Assembly (NCBI GenBank): GCA_040079795.1
Contig: JBEBJQ010000010.1
Location: 1 to 64,000, forward strand
Length of the DNA stretch: 64,000 nt
Direction of reading: 5' to 3'
DNA from: SXIZ01 sp040079795
GTDB taxonomy: Bacteria; Pseudomonadota; Gammaproteobacteria; Methylococcales; Methylomonadaceae
Position numbers and translations under genes: made by a program. This document shows, in pieces, positions 49,439 through 57,415 of the stretch. Each line of letters starts with the position of its first letter. The first letter of the stretch is position 1. Below the pieces are notes generated by a model. It made no database searches. It was not told where the DNA came from and was given only the letters and a program-made list of their open reading frames with translations.

Positions 49439-51727
49439 ATGAGCAACTTACCCTACGTCGGGTTACGCCCTTTTCAAAGTGAAGACACTGCAATTTTCTT
49501 TGGCAGAGAACAGCATACGGAAGCGTTGTTAACGCAGATAAAACAACAGCATCTTATTGTTCTCACTGGTTATTCAGGTGGTGGCAAAACCTCCTTAATC
49601 AATGCCGGATTAATCCCGCGCTTACAGAAGGGCACCTTAATACCCGAGGGTGCGCATTGGAAAATAGCCAAAATGCAACCGGGAGAGCGTTTATTTGCCA
49701 ATTTGACTGCCGCCCTTAGCGCGGAGAACGTCTTTGGTGGGGATTTTTACCTTGATTTTAAAACAGTAGAGTCAAATCCGGCTATTTTGCATGAAATACT
49801 GGCGGCTGACCCTTCACCTAGCGGTTCGCAATTATTAATTATTTGTGACCAGTTTGAGGATATTTTTCGCTACCCGACCCTTGAAACCGCCGAGTTTATT
49901 AAGCTACTGTTAGCAAGCAGTAAGCCTTACACTTTACCCTCAGGTGAATTATCAAACGCTATTTACGTGCTGCTGACCCTGCGCACTGAATTCCTGGATG
50001 AATATGAATCCTTTGCATCGTTAGCTGAGGAAATGGATAAAGCTGTTTATCAGCTACCCGGTTTAAATCGTGAGCAATTACAGACTGTTATTGAACAACC
50101 GGCATTAACATTTGATGGTGAGGTTGAACCGGAATTGGTGTTGCAGATCCTTGAAGACGCCGATCAAAAGCAGGTGCCATTACCTTTGCTGCAGCAAGTC
50201 TTGTGGAGCTTATGGAGCAGGTCTAATGATAAAAAATTAACCATATTTGATTATTTTTCATTGGGTGGCTTGAACCAGGTTTTATCCCATCATGCTGAGC
50301 TTATTTATCAAAGCTTAAGCAATGAGCAACAACGCATTGCGAAGACCCTGTTTAAAAGTTTACTCGTAGCGGACGATAAACAGGCTGTGATCGTGCAGCC
50401 GCTTAAACTTTTTGAAGTGGCTGAGTTAGCCAATGTGAATTGGCAGGCGGTTAAGGACGTTGTCGAGCTGTTTCGTAAGGAAGGCCAAGGCATATTATTA
50501 CCTGCTTCCCCCGCCAGCTTATCGTCCGACACCTCATTAGATATTGCCTACGATAATTTTGTTCGGCAGTGGCCGCGTTTAAAAGACTGGAGTGATGAGG
50601 AAACTAAAGCTGCCGAAAGTTATGCGCTGTTAGTTGACGGTGCGCGTAATTTTCAAAATAACGCCGGGGATCTATTGCGTTCACCGGTATTAGAACAACT
50701 CTGGCAATGGTACGAAGAAACCAAACCATCAGCGGCTTGGGCTAAACGCTATGCGGGAAATTTTGATTCTGCCATCGATTTTTTACAAAAAAGCAAATAT
50801 TCAGCACAGTTTAAAAAACTAGCACTGTTTGTGGGCGGAGGCATTGTGCTTGCCGGTATTGGCATATTGACCTTTAATGCCCTGTCGAAACCTGAGGCTG
50901 TAAGTCCGAGCAATCAAGTTGTTGTAGTCAGCAGTACGCCAGTTTCCCAACCACCGCCTGCGGAAATTCAAACCAAATCAATAGCGCCTACAATAGCAGT
51001 GTCTGAAGTTCAAAAGGTACCGCCTTTAGAGCCAACTCCCGTTCTAAAACGGGCTAAAACCGCCAGTGAACCTGTTAAAGTAAAACCGCCTGAAGTAACG
51101 CAACCACTGCTTGCAGGACAAACGCCCGACAAAAAAGCGTTGCTTGCTTTAAGCAAACGTTTTCCAAATAAAATTCAATTATTGCAGGAATATAAAAATT
51201 TAAATCTTAAAGATCCTGCGCTTTGGCATAAGTTAGGCGACCAATTAAAACACGATTCTGAACTGAGCTTTAATCATCAAAAAAGAACCGCGTATAGCGA
51301 TGCTGCGATTGAAGCGTATCAAAAAGCGATTGACCTTGATGCCATGGACTATAAAGCCTGGTTTAGTTTGGGGGATATTCATAGGGTCAGAATTAAAGCG
51401 CGCGCCTATTCCGCTAATAAAGAAAGCAATCGTGAGCTAGCGATTGCAGCCTATAACAAGGTAGCCAGCATTTATCCTAAAAGCGAATGGGCGTTTTATT
51501 ATCTCGGCAGCCTCTATCAACAGCAGAAAAAATTCGATGAAGCCATTGAAAACTATAAAAAACAATTAAAGAACACGCCAAAACACAAGTTCGCCTGGCA
51601 ATATTTAGCCAGCGCTTACCAAAAGCAAAATAAATTAAAAGAAGCCATTGAAGCCTATCAGCAGGATCTGAAAATCAATCCGCATAATGCTGAAGCCAAG
51701 AGGCAATTAAAGTTTTTATTAAAATAG
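49439..51727 (+). CDS. nSTAND1-type NTPase with transmembrane helix and TPR tail
   Basis: A 762-residue multi-domain protein. Residues 1-390 are a STAND NTPase: VGLRPFQSEDTAIFFGREQH, Walker A VLTGYSGGGKTSLINAGLIP, Walker B LLIICDQFEDIFRYP, and the TLRTEFLDEY segment. One transmembrane helix (LALFVGGGIVLAGIGILTFN, about 457-476) separates it from a proline-rich linker (480-560). TPR repeats follow (from ~570: AAIEAYQKAIDLDAMDYKAW, WAFYYLGSLYQQQKKFDEAI). The N-terminus would be cytoplasmic and the TPRs periplasmic. STAND proteins act as switches in signalling or defence. A terminator follows. Confidence 0.85.
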   Translation: MSNLPYVGLRPFQSEDTAIFFGREQHTEALLTQIKQQHLIVLTGYSGGGKTSLINAGLIPRLQKGTLIPEGAHWKIAKMQPGERLFANLTAALSAENVFGGDFYLDFKTVESNPAILHEILAADPSPSGSQLLIICDQFEDIFRYPTLETAEFIKLLLASSKPYTLPSGELSNAIYVLLTLRTEFLDEYESFASLAEEMDKAVYQLPGLNREQLQTVIEQPALTFDGEVEPELVLQILEDADQKQVPLPLLQQVLWSLWSRSNDKKLTIFDYFSLGGLNQVLSHHAELIYQSLSNEQQRIAKTLFKSLLVADDKQAVIVQPLKLFEVAELANVNWQAVKDVVELFRKEGQGILLPASPASLSSDTSLDIAYDNFVRQWPRLKDWSDEETKAAESYALLVDGARNFQNNAGDLLRSPVLEQLWQWYEETKPSAAWAKRYAGNFDSAIDFLQKSKYSAQFKKLALFVGGGIVLAGIGILTFNALSKPEAVSPSNQVVVVSSTPVSQPPPAEIQTKSIAPTIAVSEVQKVPPLEPTPVLKRAKTASEPVKVKPPEVTQPLLAGQTPDKKALLALSKRFPNKIQLLQEYKNLNLKDPALWHKLGDQLKHDSELSFNHQKRTAYSDAAIEAYQKAIDLDAMDYKAWFSLGDIHRVRIKARAYSANKESNRELAIAAYNKVASIYPKSEWAFYYLGSLYQQQKKFDEAIENYKKQLKNTPKHKFAWQYLASAYQKQNKLKEAIEAYQQDLKINPHNAEAKRQLKFLLK

Positions 51728-51728
51728 G

Positions 51729-51775
51729 CGCTTGTTAAATTGGGTTTTTATTAACCAATTTAACAAGCGATTTTT
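51729..51775 (+). terminator. Intrinsic terminator after the nSTAND gene
   Basis: CGCTTGTTAAATTGG (51729-51743) pairs perfectly with CCAATTTAACAAGCG (51755-51769), followed by ATTTTTAA. A 15-bp perfect stem. Confidence 0.9.
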
Positions 51776-51789
51776 AACCTTGAGGATAC

Positions 51790-53688
51790 ATGTTAAATTT
51801 TAAAAACATCTCTTTGCGGCGCGGGGTGCGGGTACTTTTTTCGGAAGCCACTTTTATTATTCATAAAGGCCAGAAAGTGGGTGTTACCGGCGCAAACGGC
51901 GCGGGCAAATCCAGCTTATTCGCCATGGTGCGCGGGCAACTGCACGCAGATGAAGGGGATTTTTCGATGCCGCCGAATCTGGAGATTGCGCATGTGGCGC
52001 AAGAAACCCCTGCGGTTACCAGTAGCGCCCTGGATTATGTTCTGGATGGCGACCAGGAATTACGTCGGCTGCAAGCGCAATTATTACAGGCCGAGCATGC
52101 CAATGATGGCCTAAAGCAAGCGGAATTACACGCAGCTTTGGATCATATTGGCGGTTATACGGCAGAAGCACGCGCGGCGCGGCTGATGAACGGTTTGGGC
52201 TTTAGCACCGTGCAAGAACAACAGCCGGTTAGTGCGTTTTCAGGTGGCTGGCGGATGCGCTTAAATCTGGCACAAGCCCTGATGTGCCGATCTGATGTGT
52301 TGCTGCTGGATGAGCCGACTAATCACTTGGATTTGGATGCGGTGATCTGGTTACAGGATTGGCTGTGTAAATATCCCGGTACTTTATTGCTGATTTCGCA
52401 TGACCGTGATTTTCTGGATACCATTTGTAGCCATATCGTGCATATTGAACAAGCTAAAGCGGAAATTTACACCGGTAATTATTCGGCCTTTGAACGTATG
52501 CGTGCCGAAAAGCTGTCGCAGCAGCAATCGGCGTTTGAAAAACAGCAACGCGAAGTCGCACATATTCAGAGTTTTATTAACCGCTTTAAGGCGCAGGCGA
52601 CTAAAGCCAGGCAGGCGCAAAGCCGCATTAAAGCCTTAGAACGGATGGAATTAATTTCGCTTGCCCATGTCGATTCGCCGTTTAATTTCAGTTTTCCGCC
52701 GCCACAAAAAATGCCCAATCCTTTGCTTATTTTAGAGAAAGCAGATATTGGTTATGCGGATAAAATTGTCATTCAACAAGCAAGCTTAACGATTGCAGCA
52801 GGTGCCCGCATAGGCTTACTAGGCCCTAATGGGGCGGGGAAATCCAGTTTGATAAAAGTGTTGGCGGGCGATATGCAGCCGCTTACAGGCTCCATGTTAG
52901 GGGCGGAAGCGCTCAAAATAGGCTATTTTGCGCAGCACCAACTGGAACAGTTACGTTTAGATGAATCGCCACTTTGGCATCTGCAAAAAATTGATCCACA
53001 AGCGACTGAAAAGGATTTGCGCAATTTTTTAGGCGGCTTTGATTTTCAAGGGGATAAAGTCAAAGAAATGGTTAAACCCTTTTCCGGTGGTGAAAAAGCG
53101 CGTTTGGTTTTAGCTTTACTGGTTTATCAAAATCCCAATTTATTACTATTAGATGAGCCAACCAACCATCTCGACTTGGACATGCGCCACGCCTTAAACG
53201 TTGCTTTACAAGACTTCCAAGGTGCGCTGGTAGTGGTTTCGCATGACCGGCATTTATTACGGACCGTTACTGATCAGTTTTTATTGGTCGGTAATGGCAA
53301 AATACAACCGTTTGATGGGGATTTGGATGATTATCGTGCGTTAATGTCCGAACAGCGAAATCAAGCAATAGTGCAAGAGGTCACCCTTGGTTCCGAAACG
53401 CTGGAGTCCGGAGTGTCGCGTAAAGATCAACGTAAACAGGAAGCTGAACGCCGACAACGTTTGAAACCCTGGCTGGATGCTGTGAAAAAAGCGGAACAAC
53501 AAGTTGAAAATTTTCATAAACTTCAGCATCAATTAGAACAACAATTAGCTGATCCTGAGATTTATAGCGAGACGGCCAAGCAACGCTTGAAGTCAATTTT
53601 AGAACAAAAAAACCAAATTGATAAAGCGCTGCAAGAGGCTGAAGAACTTTGGATGCAAGCCGAACAAGCACTGGAAGAGGCTGGATAA
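51790..53688 (+). CDS. yheS: ABC-F family ATPase YheS
   Basis: A 632-residue soluble protein with two ATP-binding cassettes and no membrane domain. Walker A sites are GVTGANGAGKSSLF and GLLGPNGAGKSSLIKV; signature loops are SAFSGGWRMRLNLAQAL and KPFSGGEKARLVLALLV; each is followed by LLLDEPTNHLDLD. The linker (residues ~250-300) and a C-terminal coiled coil (from about 530) match E. coli YheS closely by eye. ABC-F proteins act on the ribosome's E site and tune translation; YheS specifics are not settled. It stops one base before the next gene starts. Confidence 0.93.
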   Translation: MLNFKNISLRRGVRVLFSEATFIIHKGQKVGVTGANGAGKSSLFAMVRGQLHADEGDFSMPPNLEIAHVAQETPAVTSSALDYVLDGDQELRRLQAQLLQAEHANDGLKQAELHAALDHIGGYTAEARAARLMNGLGFSTVQEQQPVSAFSGGWRMRLNLAQALMCRSDVLLLDEPTNHLDLDAVIWLQDWLCKYPGTLLLISHDRDFLDTICSHIVHIEQAKAEIYTGNYSAFERMRAEKLSQQQSAFEKQQREVAHIQSFINRFKAQATKARQAQSRIKALERMELISLAHVDSPFNFSFPPPQKMPNPLLILEKADIGYADKIVIQQASLTIAAGARIGLLGPNGAGKSSLIKVLAGDMQPLTGSMLGAEALKIGYFAQHQLEQLRLDESPLWHLQKIDPQATEKDLRNFLGGFDFQGDKVKEMVKPFSGGEKARLVLALLVYQNPNLLLLDEPTNHLDLDMRHALNVALQDFQGALVVVSHDRHLLRTVTDQFLLVGNGKIQPFDGDLDDYRALMSEQRNQAIVQEVTLGSETLESGVSRKDQRKQEAERRQRLKPWLDAVKKAEQQVENFHKLQHQLEQQLADPEIYSETAKQRLKSILEQKNQIDKALQEAEELWMQAEQALEEAG

Positions 53689-53689
53689 C

Positions 53690-54196
53690 ATGTGGGCACT
53701 TTTGCGATTGTTTTTCAATATATGTCTATTAAGGCATGCGCCGCAAGATATTCCTTATTCCAAAACGCTTTTACAGTTACTGGTATTAATTTATGCCGTA
53801 GTGGCTTTTTTAGTGTTGGAGCCACATAATAATTTTTTAAAAACCGCATTGGAAGTGTTGGTCGAGATTTTTGTAACCTTCTCTTTTGTATGGGGGATAT
53901 TGGCGATAACGAATAAATCTGCCCGATATACCCAGGTATTGTGTGCATTTTTAGGGACTGATGCGTTGATCAGTTTTTTTGCGTTACCCGCATTAGTGGC
54001 GTCTACGACCGGACAAGTGGATGCAGGCATTATATCAGTGCTTTTGGGCTTAATGATTTGGCATTGGGTAGTAATCGGGCATATTGTTCGTCATGCGCTT
54101 TCACAACCTTTCCTGTTTGGTTTAGGGGTGGCGTTTTTATATAATCTAGGGTTTTATCAGTTGATGGATTGGTTATTTCCGGCGGCAGGTGTTTAG
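53690..54196 (+). CDS. Membrane protein of unknown function
   Basis: A 168-residue protein with four to five predicted transmembrane helices (LLQLLVLIYAVVAFLVLE, ALEVLVEIFVTFSFVWGILA, ISVLLGLMIWHWVVIGHIVR and GLGVAFLYNLGFYQLMDWLF). The ATG at 53690 is right after the yheS stop, so it is probably co-transcribed; the frame opens earlier but only by running into yheS. A Yip1/YckC-like topology is possible. Function unknown. Confidence 0.75.
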   Translation: MWALLRLFFNICLLRHAPQDIPYSKTLLQLLVLIYAVVAFLVLEPHNNFLKTALEVLVEIFVTFSFVWGILAITNKSARYTQVLCAFLGTDALISFFALPALVASTTGQVDAGIISVLLGLMIWHWVVIGHIVRHALSQPFLFGLGVAFLYNLGFYQLMDWLFPAAGV

Positions 54197-54295
54197 GCAA
54201 TTATTCAGGGCCTGCTTTGAAGAAATAAACGGGGTGGACACATAGGTATTAATGTTTAATCAGGCTATAGTGCTGGTTTCATATCAGGAGGGTGT

Positions 54296-54736
54296 ATGCA
54301 AGGTTACAAACATATTTTATTGGCTACTGATTTTTCGGGGCATAGCAGTGAAATTGCTCAACGCGCAAAATCTTTGAGTGAGCTGTATCAGGCAAAGTTT
54401 AGTGTGGTACACGTTACCGAAAACCTGCCGATTAGTAATGCGATGGACGGGCAAGTAATGCCCTTCGATATCGAACTGAATGAGGAGTTAATGCAACTAA
54501 CCAAACAACGTTTGGCTAAACTGAGTACTGACCTGGGGATTGCGGAAGAAAATCAATGGCTGGTTATTGGCAGCCCAAAAACCGAAATCGTAACGGTTGC
54601 GCAGGAGAATAATGTTGATTTAATCGTAGTTGGCTCGCATGGCCGTCACGGTTTGGCCTTATTGTTAGGTTCAACCGCGAACGGGGTATTACATCATGCG
54701 CAATGCGATGTTTTAGCGGTACGTTTAAAAACATAA
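54296..54736 (+). CDS. Universal stress protein (UspA family)
   Basis: A 146-residue Usp-fold protein. HILLATDFSGHSSEIAQRAK starts strand 1, and the nucleotide-binding tail is LIVVGSHGRHGLALLLGSTA followed by CDVLAVRLK, with the G-2x-G-9x-G(S/T) ATP-binding pattern. Hence probably ATP-binding. A strong ribosome-binding site (CAGGAGGGTGT) precedes the ATG. Role in stress survival is family-level knowledge. Confidence 0.9.
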   Translation: MQGYKHILLATDFSGHSSEIAQRAKSLSELYQAKFSVVHVTENLPISNAMDGQVMPFDIELNEELMQLTKQRLAKLSTDLGIAEENQWLVIGSPKTEIVTVAQENNVDLIVVGSHGRHGLALLLGSTANGVLHHAQCDVLAVRLKT

Positions 54737-54770
54737 TTATAACTATAAGTATTTTGGAGGATGGGCATTC

Positions 54771-55187
54771 ATGATCGGGCAGATAGAGCGATATGCGAGT
54801 GATACGCCTACGGTTGGCGTTATCAAAAGCGATGGGGTGTTATACGATTTTAATGTGAAAGTTTGGCGCTCACGTTATGCGCCGATGGTTGGTGATGACG
54901 TTGAGTTTCAAGTCAAAGCCGGTAAGGTTACTCAGGTGAAGCCGTTAGTGGTTTATGCAGAAAATATGCAACCGGTAAAATCCCGCATGACTGCTGCAAT
55001 ATTAGGCTTGTTGCTTGGTGCTATCGGTGCGCATCGCCTGTATCTGGGGTTTTACGCGACGGCAGCTATACAAATAGCCTTCACTCTTTTAACTGGCGGC
55101 TTTGGGCTGTTGTGGGGGTTTATTGAGGGCTTCTTGATTTTAACCGGACATATGGATAAGGATGCTCAGGGAAGGGCTTTAAAGTAA
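54771..55187 (+). CDS. TM2-domain membrane protein with N-terminal OB-like region
   Basis: A 138-residue protein. Residues 1-60 look like a cold-shock/OB-type beta barrel (GQIERYASDTPTVGVIKSDG, APMVGDDVEFQVKAGKVTQV). Residues ~70-130 are a TM2 domain: SRMTAAILGLLLGAIGAHRL, YLGFYATAAIQIAFTL, with the GxHRLYLG turn typical of TM2. GGAGG lies before the ATG. The stop overlaps the converging phosphorylase gene by 9 bases, so the two mRNAs would be antisense at their ends. Function unknown. Confidence 0.82.
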   Translation: MIGQIERYASDTPTVGVIKSDGVLYDFNVKVWRSRYAPMVGDDVEFQVKAGKVTQVKPLVVYAENMQPVKSRMTAAILGLLLGAIGAHRLYLGFYATAAIQIAFTLLTGGFGLLWGFIEGFLILTGHMDKDAQGRALK

Positions 55188-56000
55188 AACCGGCAGGTTT
55201 TTAATGCAAGCATTCAGTTCTTGCAGGAATGTTTGGGCAGAAGGCGCTGCCGCTGCGGATAATGGCAACGCGGCATTACTGGAAAGTACTTCCCAACGCA
55301 AAAGTAATTTATGTAACTGGTTTTTTTCGCTGGCCGTAAAGTGTAATACACGGGTAATTTCCCCAAAGGCACCGTCAGGGCGTGCTAAAGATTGCGCACG
55401 TTGGTTGAGTTGTTCAAGCAGCGCAGTGACGGCTTCCATGTTTTGAAATAGCCATGCACTGACTTGTTTGGCATTAATGTTATGGATAGCAGACTGTTGG
55501 TTGTCTGAAATAACTTTCACAATCAAGGTTAACTCGCTACTGGTAAAACGGGTTGCTGTTTCATAAAAAGCCGACGCTTCCATGTCGTATAGGGTATCAG
55601 GGGCATATTGCGCTTGCGCTTGGCTAACCGTCACCAACGGGGCTGAAGCAAGGGTGGTTTTAGGTAGGCATTGGGGATAATAATGTTTCATGCTATCCGC
55701 GTCGGTAATTTTTTCGGCAATAAACAAGCGCCCGAGTAACGCATGTTGATGACCACCAATGCCAATATTAACGATCACCGGGGCATGCTCACCCTTAAAC
55801 AAGGCCAAGCTATAAGCCACGCCTGCCGCCATGGCGGACTTCCCTACCCCAGTAATGGTTAGAACCATCCCGTGCGTTTGATAAATTTCAAAAACAGGTT
55901 GTCCAAGTTTTTTTTTAAAATCAAAATGCGCGATAAATGGCTTTGCTTCGCAAGCTAAAGCAAAAAATAAAAACGTGTTTACGGGCGATTTACTCAACAT
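55179..56000 (-). CDS. Phosphorylase superfamily protein (nucleosidase-like)
   Basis: A 273-residue PNP/UDP-type fold. Features: FFALACEAKPFIAHFDF, GMVLTITGVGKSAMAAGVAY, VIVNIGIGGHQHALLGRLF and DTLYDMEASAFYETATRF (the D-M-E-A catalytic block). The second half extends beyond usual nucleosidases and may be a helical add-on. Hopanoid-associated phosphorylase (HpnG) and 5'-methylthioadenosine nucleosidase are relatives; which applies is unclear. Start at 56000 overlaps the upstream glycosyltransferase by 11 bases; a start at 56042 is possible. Confidence 0.75.
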   Translation of the reverse strand: MLSKSPVNTFLFFALACEAKPFIAHFDFKKKLGQPVFEIYQTHGMVLTITGVGKSAMAAGVAYSLALFKGEHAPVIVNIGIGGHQHALLGRLFIAEKITDADSMKHYYPQCLPKTTLASAPLVTVSQAQAQYAPDTLYDMEASAFYETATRFTSSELTLIVKVISDNQQSAIHNINAKQVSAWLFQNMEAVTALLEQLNQRAQSLARPDGAFGEITRVLHFTASEKNQLHKLLLRWEVLSSNAALPLSAAAAPSAQTFLQELNACIKNLPVLL

Positions 56001-56817
56001 CGGCGTATTGAACTGCCAGATGTTGATAATAAGCTGCCTCATCCAGCTTCCCCCTTTTGGTTGCACCTTGCCGGTAAATACGGGCTTTACTCAGTAACGT
56101 GTTTACAGCTGCCTGTTGATTTTCAACAGTGAGGGACGCACTGTTAATAATTTTCAGCAGCGCTTGTACCCGGTATTGATCCAAACCTGGAGTACAGTAG
56201 GATAATTGATCATCATGCCCGGCGTATTTAGTGCTTAAGGGTTGATCAAGCAGCAACACCGGATACCGCGCGGTGATCCTTAACCATAAATCATAATCCT
56301 CGCAGGCGGGTAATTGGGGGTCAAATAAGCCTACCTCCTCAAATACTTCGCGATGAATAAGCACTGTGGAGGGCGATAAGGCACAAACCGGTAAACACTG
56401 TTGAAACATCCAGCCACCTTGTTTAGTGTATTTTTGTGCTGGATTGACCTGAACGCCTTTACGTATCCAGATTTCATCGGTATGACAAATTCGATAGCCC
56501 GGCTCGGCCACTAATGCTGCCATTTGCCTATTCAGCTTTTGCGGATGCCAGGTATCATCAGAGTCCAAAAACGCCAGCCAGTCCCCTTTCGCTTGCTGAA
56601 TACCCAGATTACGGGCAATGCTTACCCCACTGTTTGACTGGTAATAGCAAGCAACCTGTGGAAACTGCTGCCTGAGCATGCTGGCAGTGCCGTCTTCTGA
56701 GCCATCATCCACCACAATAATTTCAAAAGCTGGCTTTGTTTGCGCCAGCACCGATTGCAACGCACGTTGTAATAGTTGGTTACGGTTATAGGTTGGGATG
56801 ATAACTGAGACAGTCAT
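55990..56817 (-). CDS. Family 2 glycosyltransferase
   Basis: A 275-residue inverting GT-A enzyme: VSVIIPTYNRNQLLQRALQS, EIIVVDDGSEDGTASMLRQ (DDG, UDP-sugar), NSGVSIARNLGIQQAKGDWL and AFLDSDDTWHPQKLN (metal-binding DSD). CEDYDLWLRITARYPVLLL is a typical acceptor-side region. No membrane helix. It probably adds sugar to an envelope glycan or hopanoid-linked head group; the phosphorylase-like gene it overlaps fits the latter (inference). Confidence 0.88.
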   Translation of the reverse strand: MTVSVIIPTYNRNQLLQRALQSVLAQTKPAFEIIVVDDGSEDGTASMLRQQFPQVACYYQSNSGVSIARNLGIQQAKGDWLAFLDSDDTWHPQKLNRQMAALVAEPGYRICHTDEIWIRKGVQVNPAQKYTKQGGWMFQQCLPVCALSPSTVLIHREVFEEVGLFDPQLPACEDYDLWLRITARYPVLLLDQPLSTKYAGHDDQLSYCTPGLDQYRVQALLKIINSASLTVENQQAAVNTLLSKARIYRQGATKRGKLDEAAYYQHLAVQYADVE

Positions 56818-56887
56818 GAGCGCAATGAAACACGATTAACGGTTATGACCGAAGGATTTCATCCCTTGGTGACTGACAGGCAACACT

Positions 56888-57415
56888 TTAGGGTTTACCC
56901 ACAACACGGCAATTTTTCGAGAACTGGTTAATATCTATGAGAAGTTCTTTAAGGCTGCCCTGGTAATACCAAACTAATCCACACATGCCATACAATGTCA
57001 GCGATGCAAAAAAATTAGCATCCCGCATTAATTCCAAGGCAACAGGATTTTTATAACGCCAGTAAAGCCAATAGCAGCCATCGACTGAGAACCAAGTAAA
57101 CAATACCATCCCGGCCAGATTCTGCCATTGACGCTTAACCAGAACCCGCAAACTCCAGGGCGCTGTCAAGTAAGCCGAAAGCGCCATGATAAAACTGATC
57201 GGAATATCCCAATCAGGTGCGTGGTAATAAAAAGAACCCACAATAAGCAGTAACAATCCTATCAATAGTGTAATAAGTTTCCATGGTCTTTTATATTCTA
57301 GCAGTAGGCTATTAAAATTGACTTTAATGGCAACACGCTCTTTAAGCTTAATTTTCAGTCGGTGTAGCACGTGTCGTGGGTGTTTCCATGCCATTACTGT
57401 GATTTTCATTGGCAA
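56888..57415 (-). CDS. Membrane protein of unknown function
   Basis: Up to 175 residues, with about four transmembrane segments (LITLLIGLLLLIVGSFYY, PISFIMALSAYLTAPWSL, NLAGMVLFTWFSVDGCYWLY, FFASLTLYGMCGLVWYYQ). The frame opens within the end of the UPF0182 gene (68-base overlap); the true start is likely further in, since the first ~30 residues are basic and unlike a membrane protein start. Co-directional with UPF0182. Function unknown. Confidence 0.65.
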   Translation of the reverse strand: MPMKITVMAWKHPRHVLHRLKIKLKERVAIKVNFNSLLLEYKRPWKLITLLIGLLLLIVGSFYYHAPDWDIPISFIMALSAYLTAPWSLRVLVKRQWQNLAGMVLFTWFSVDGCYWLYWRYKNPVALELMRDANFFASLTLYGMCGLVWYYQGSLKELLIDINQFSKNCRVVGKP

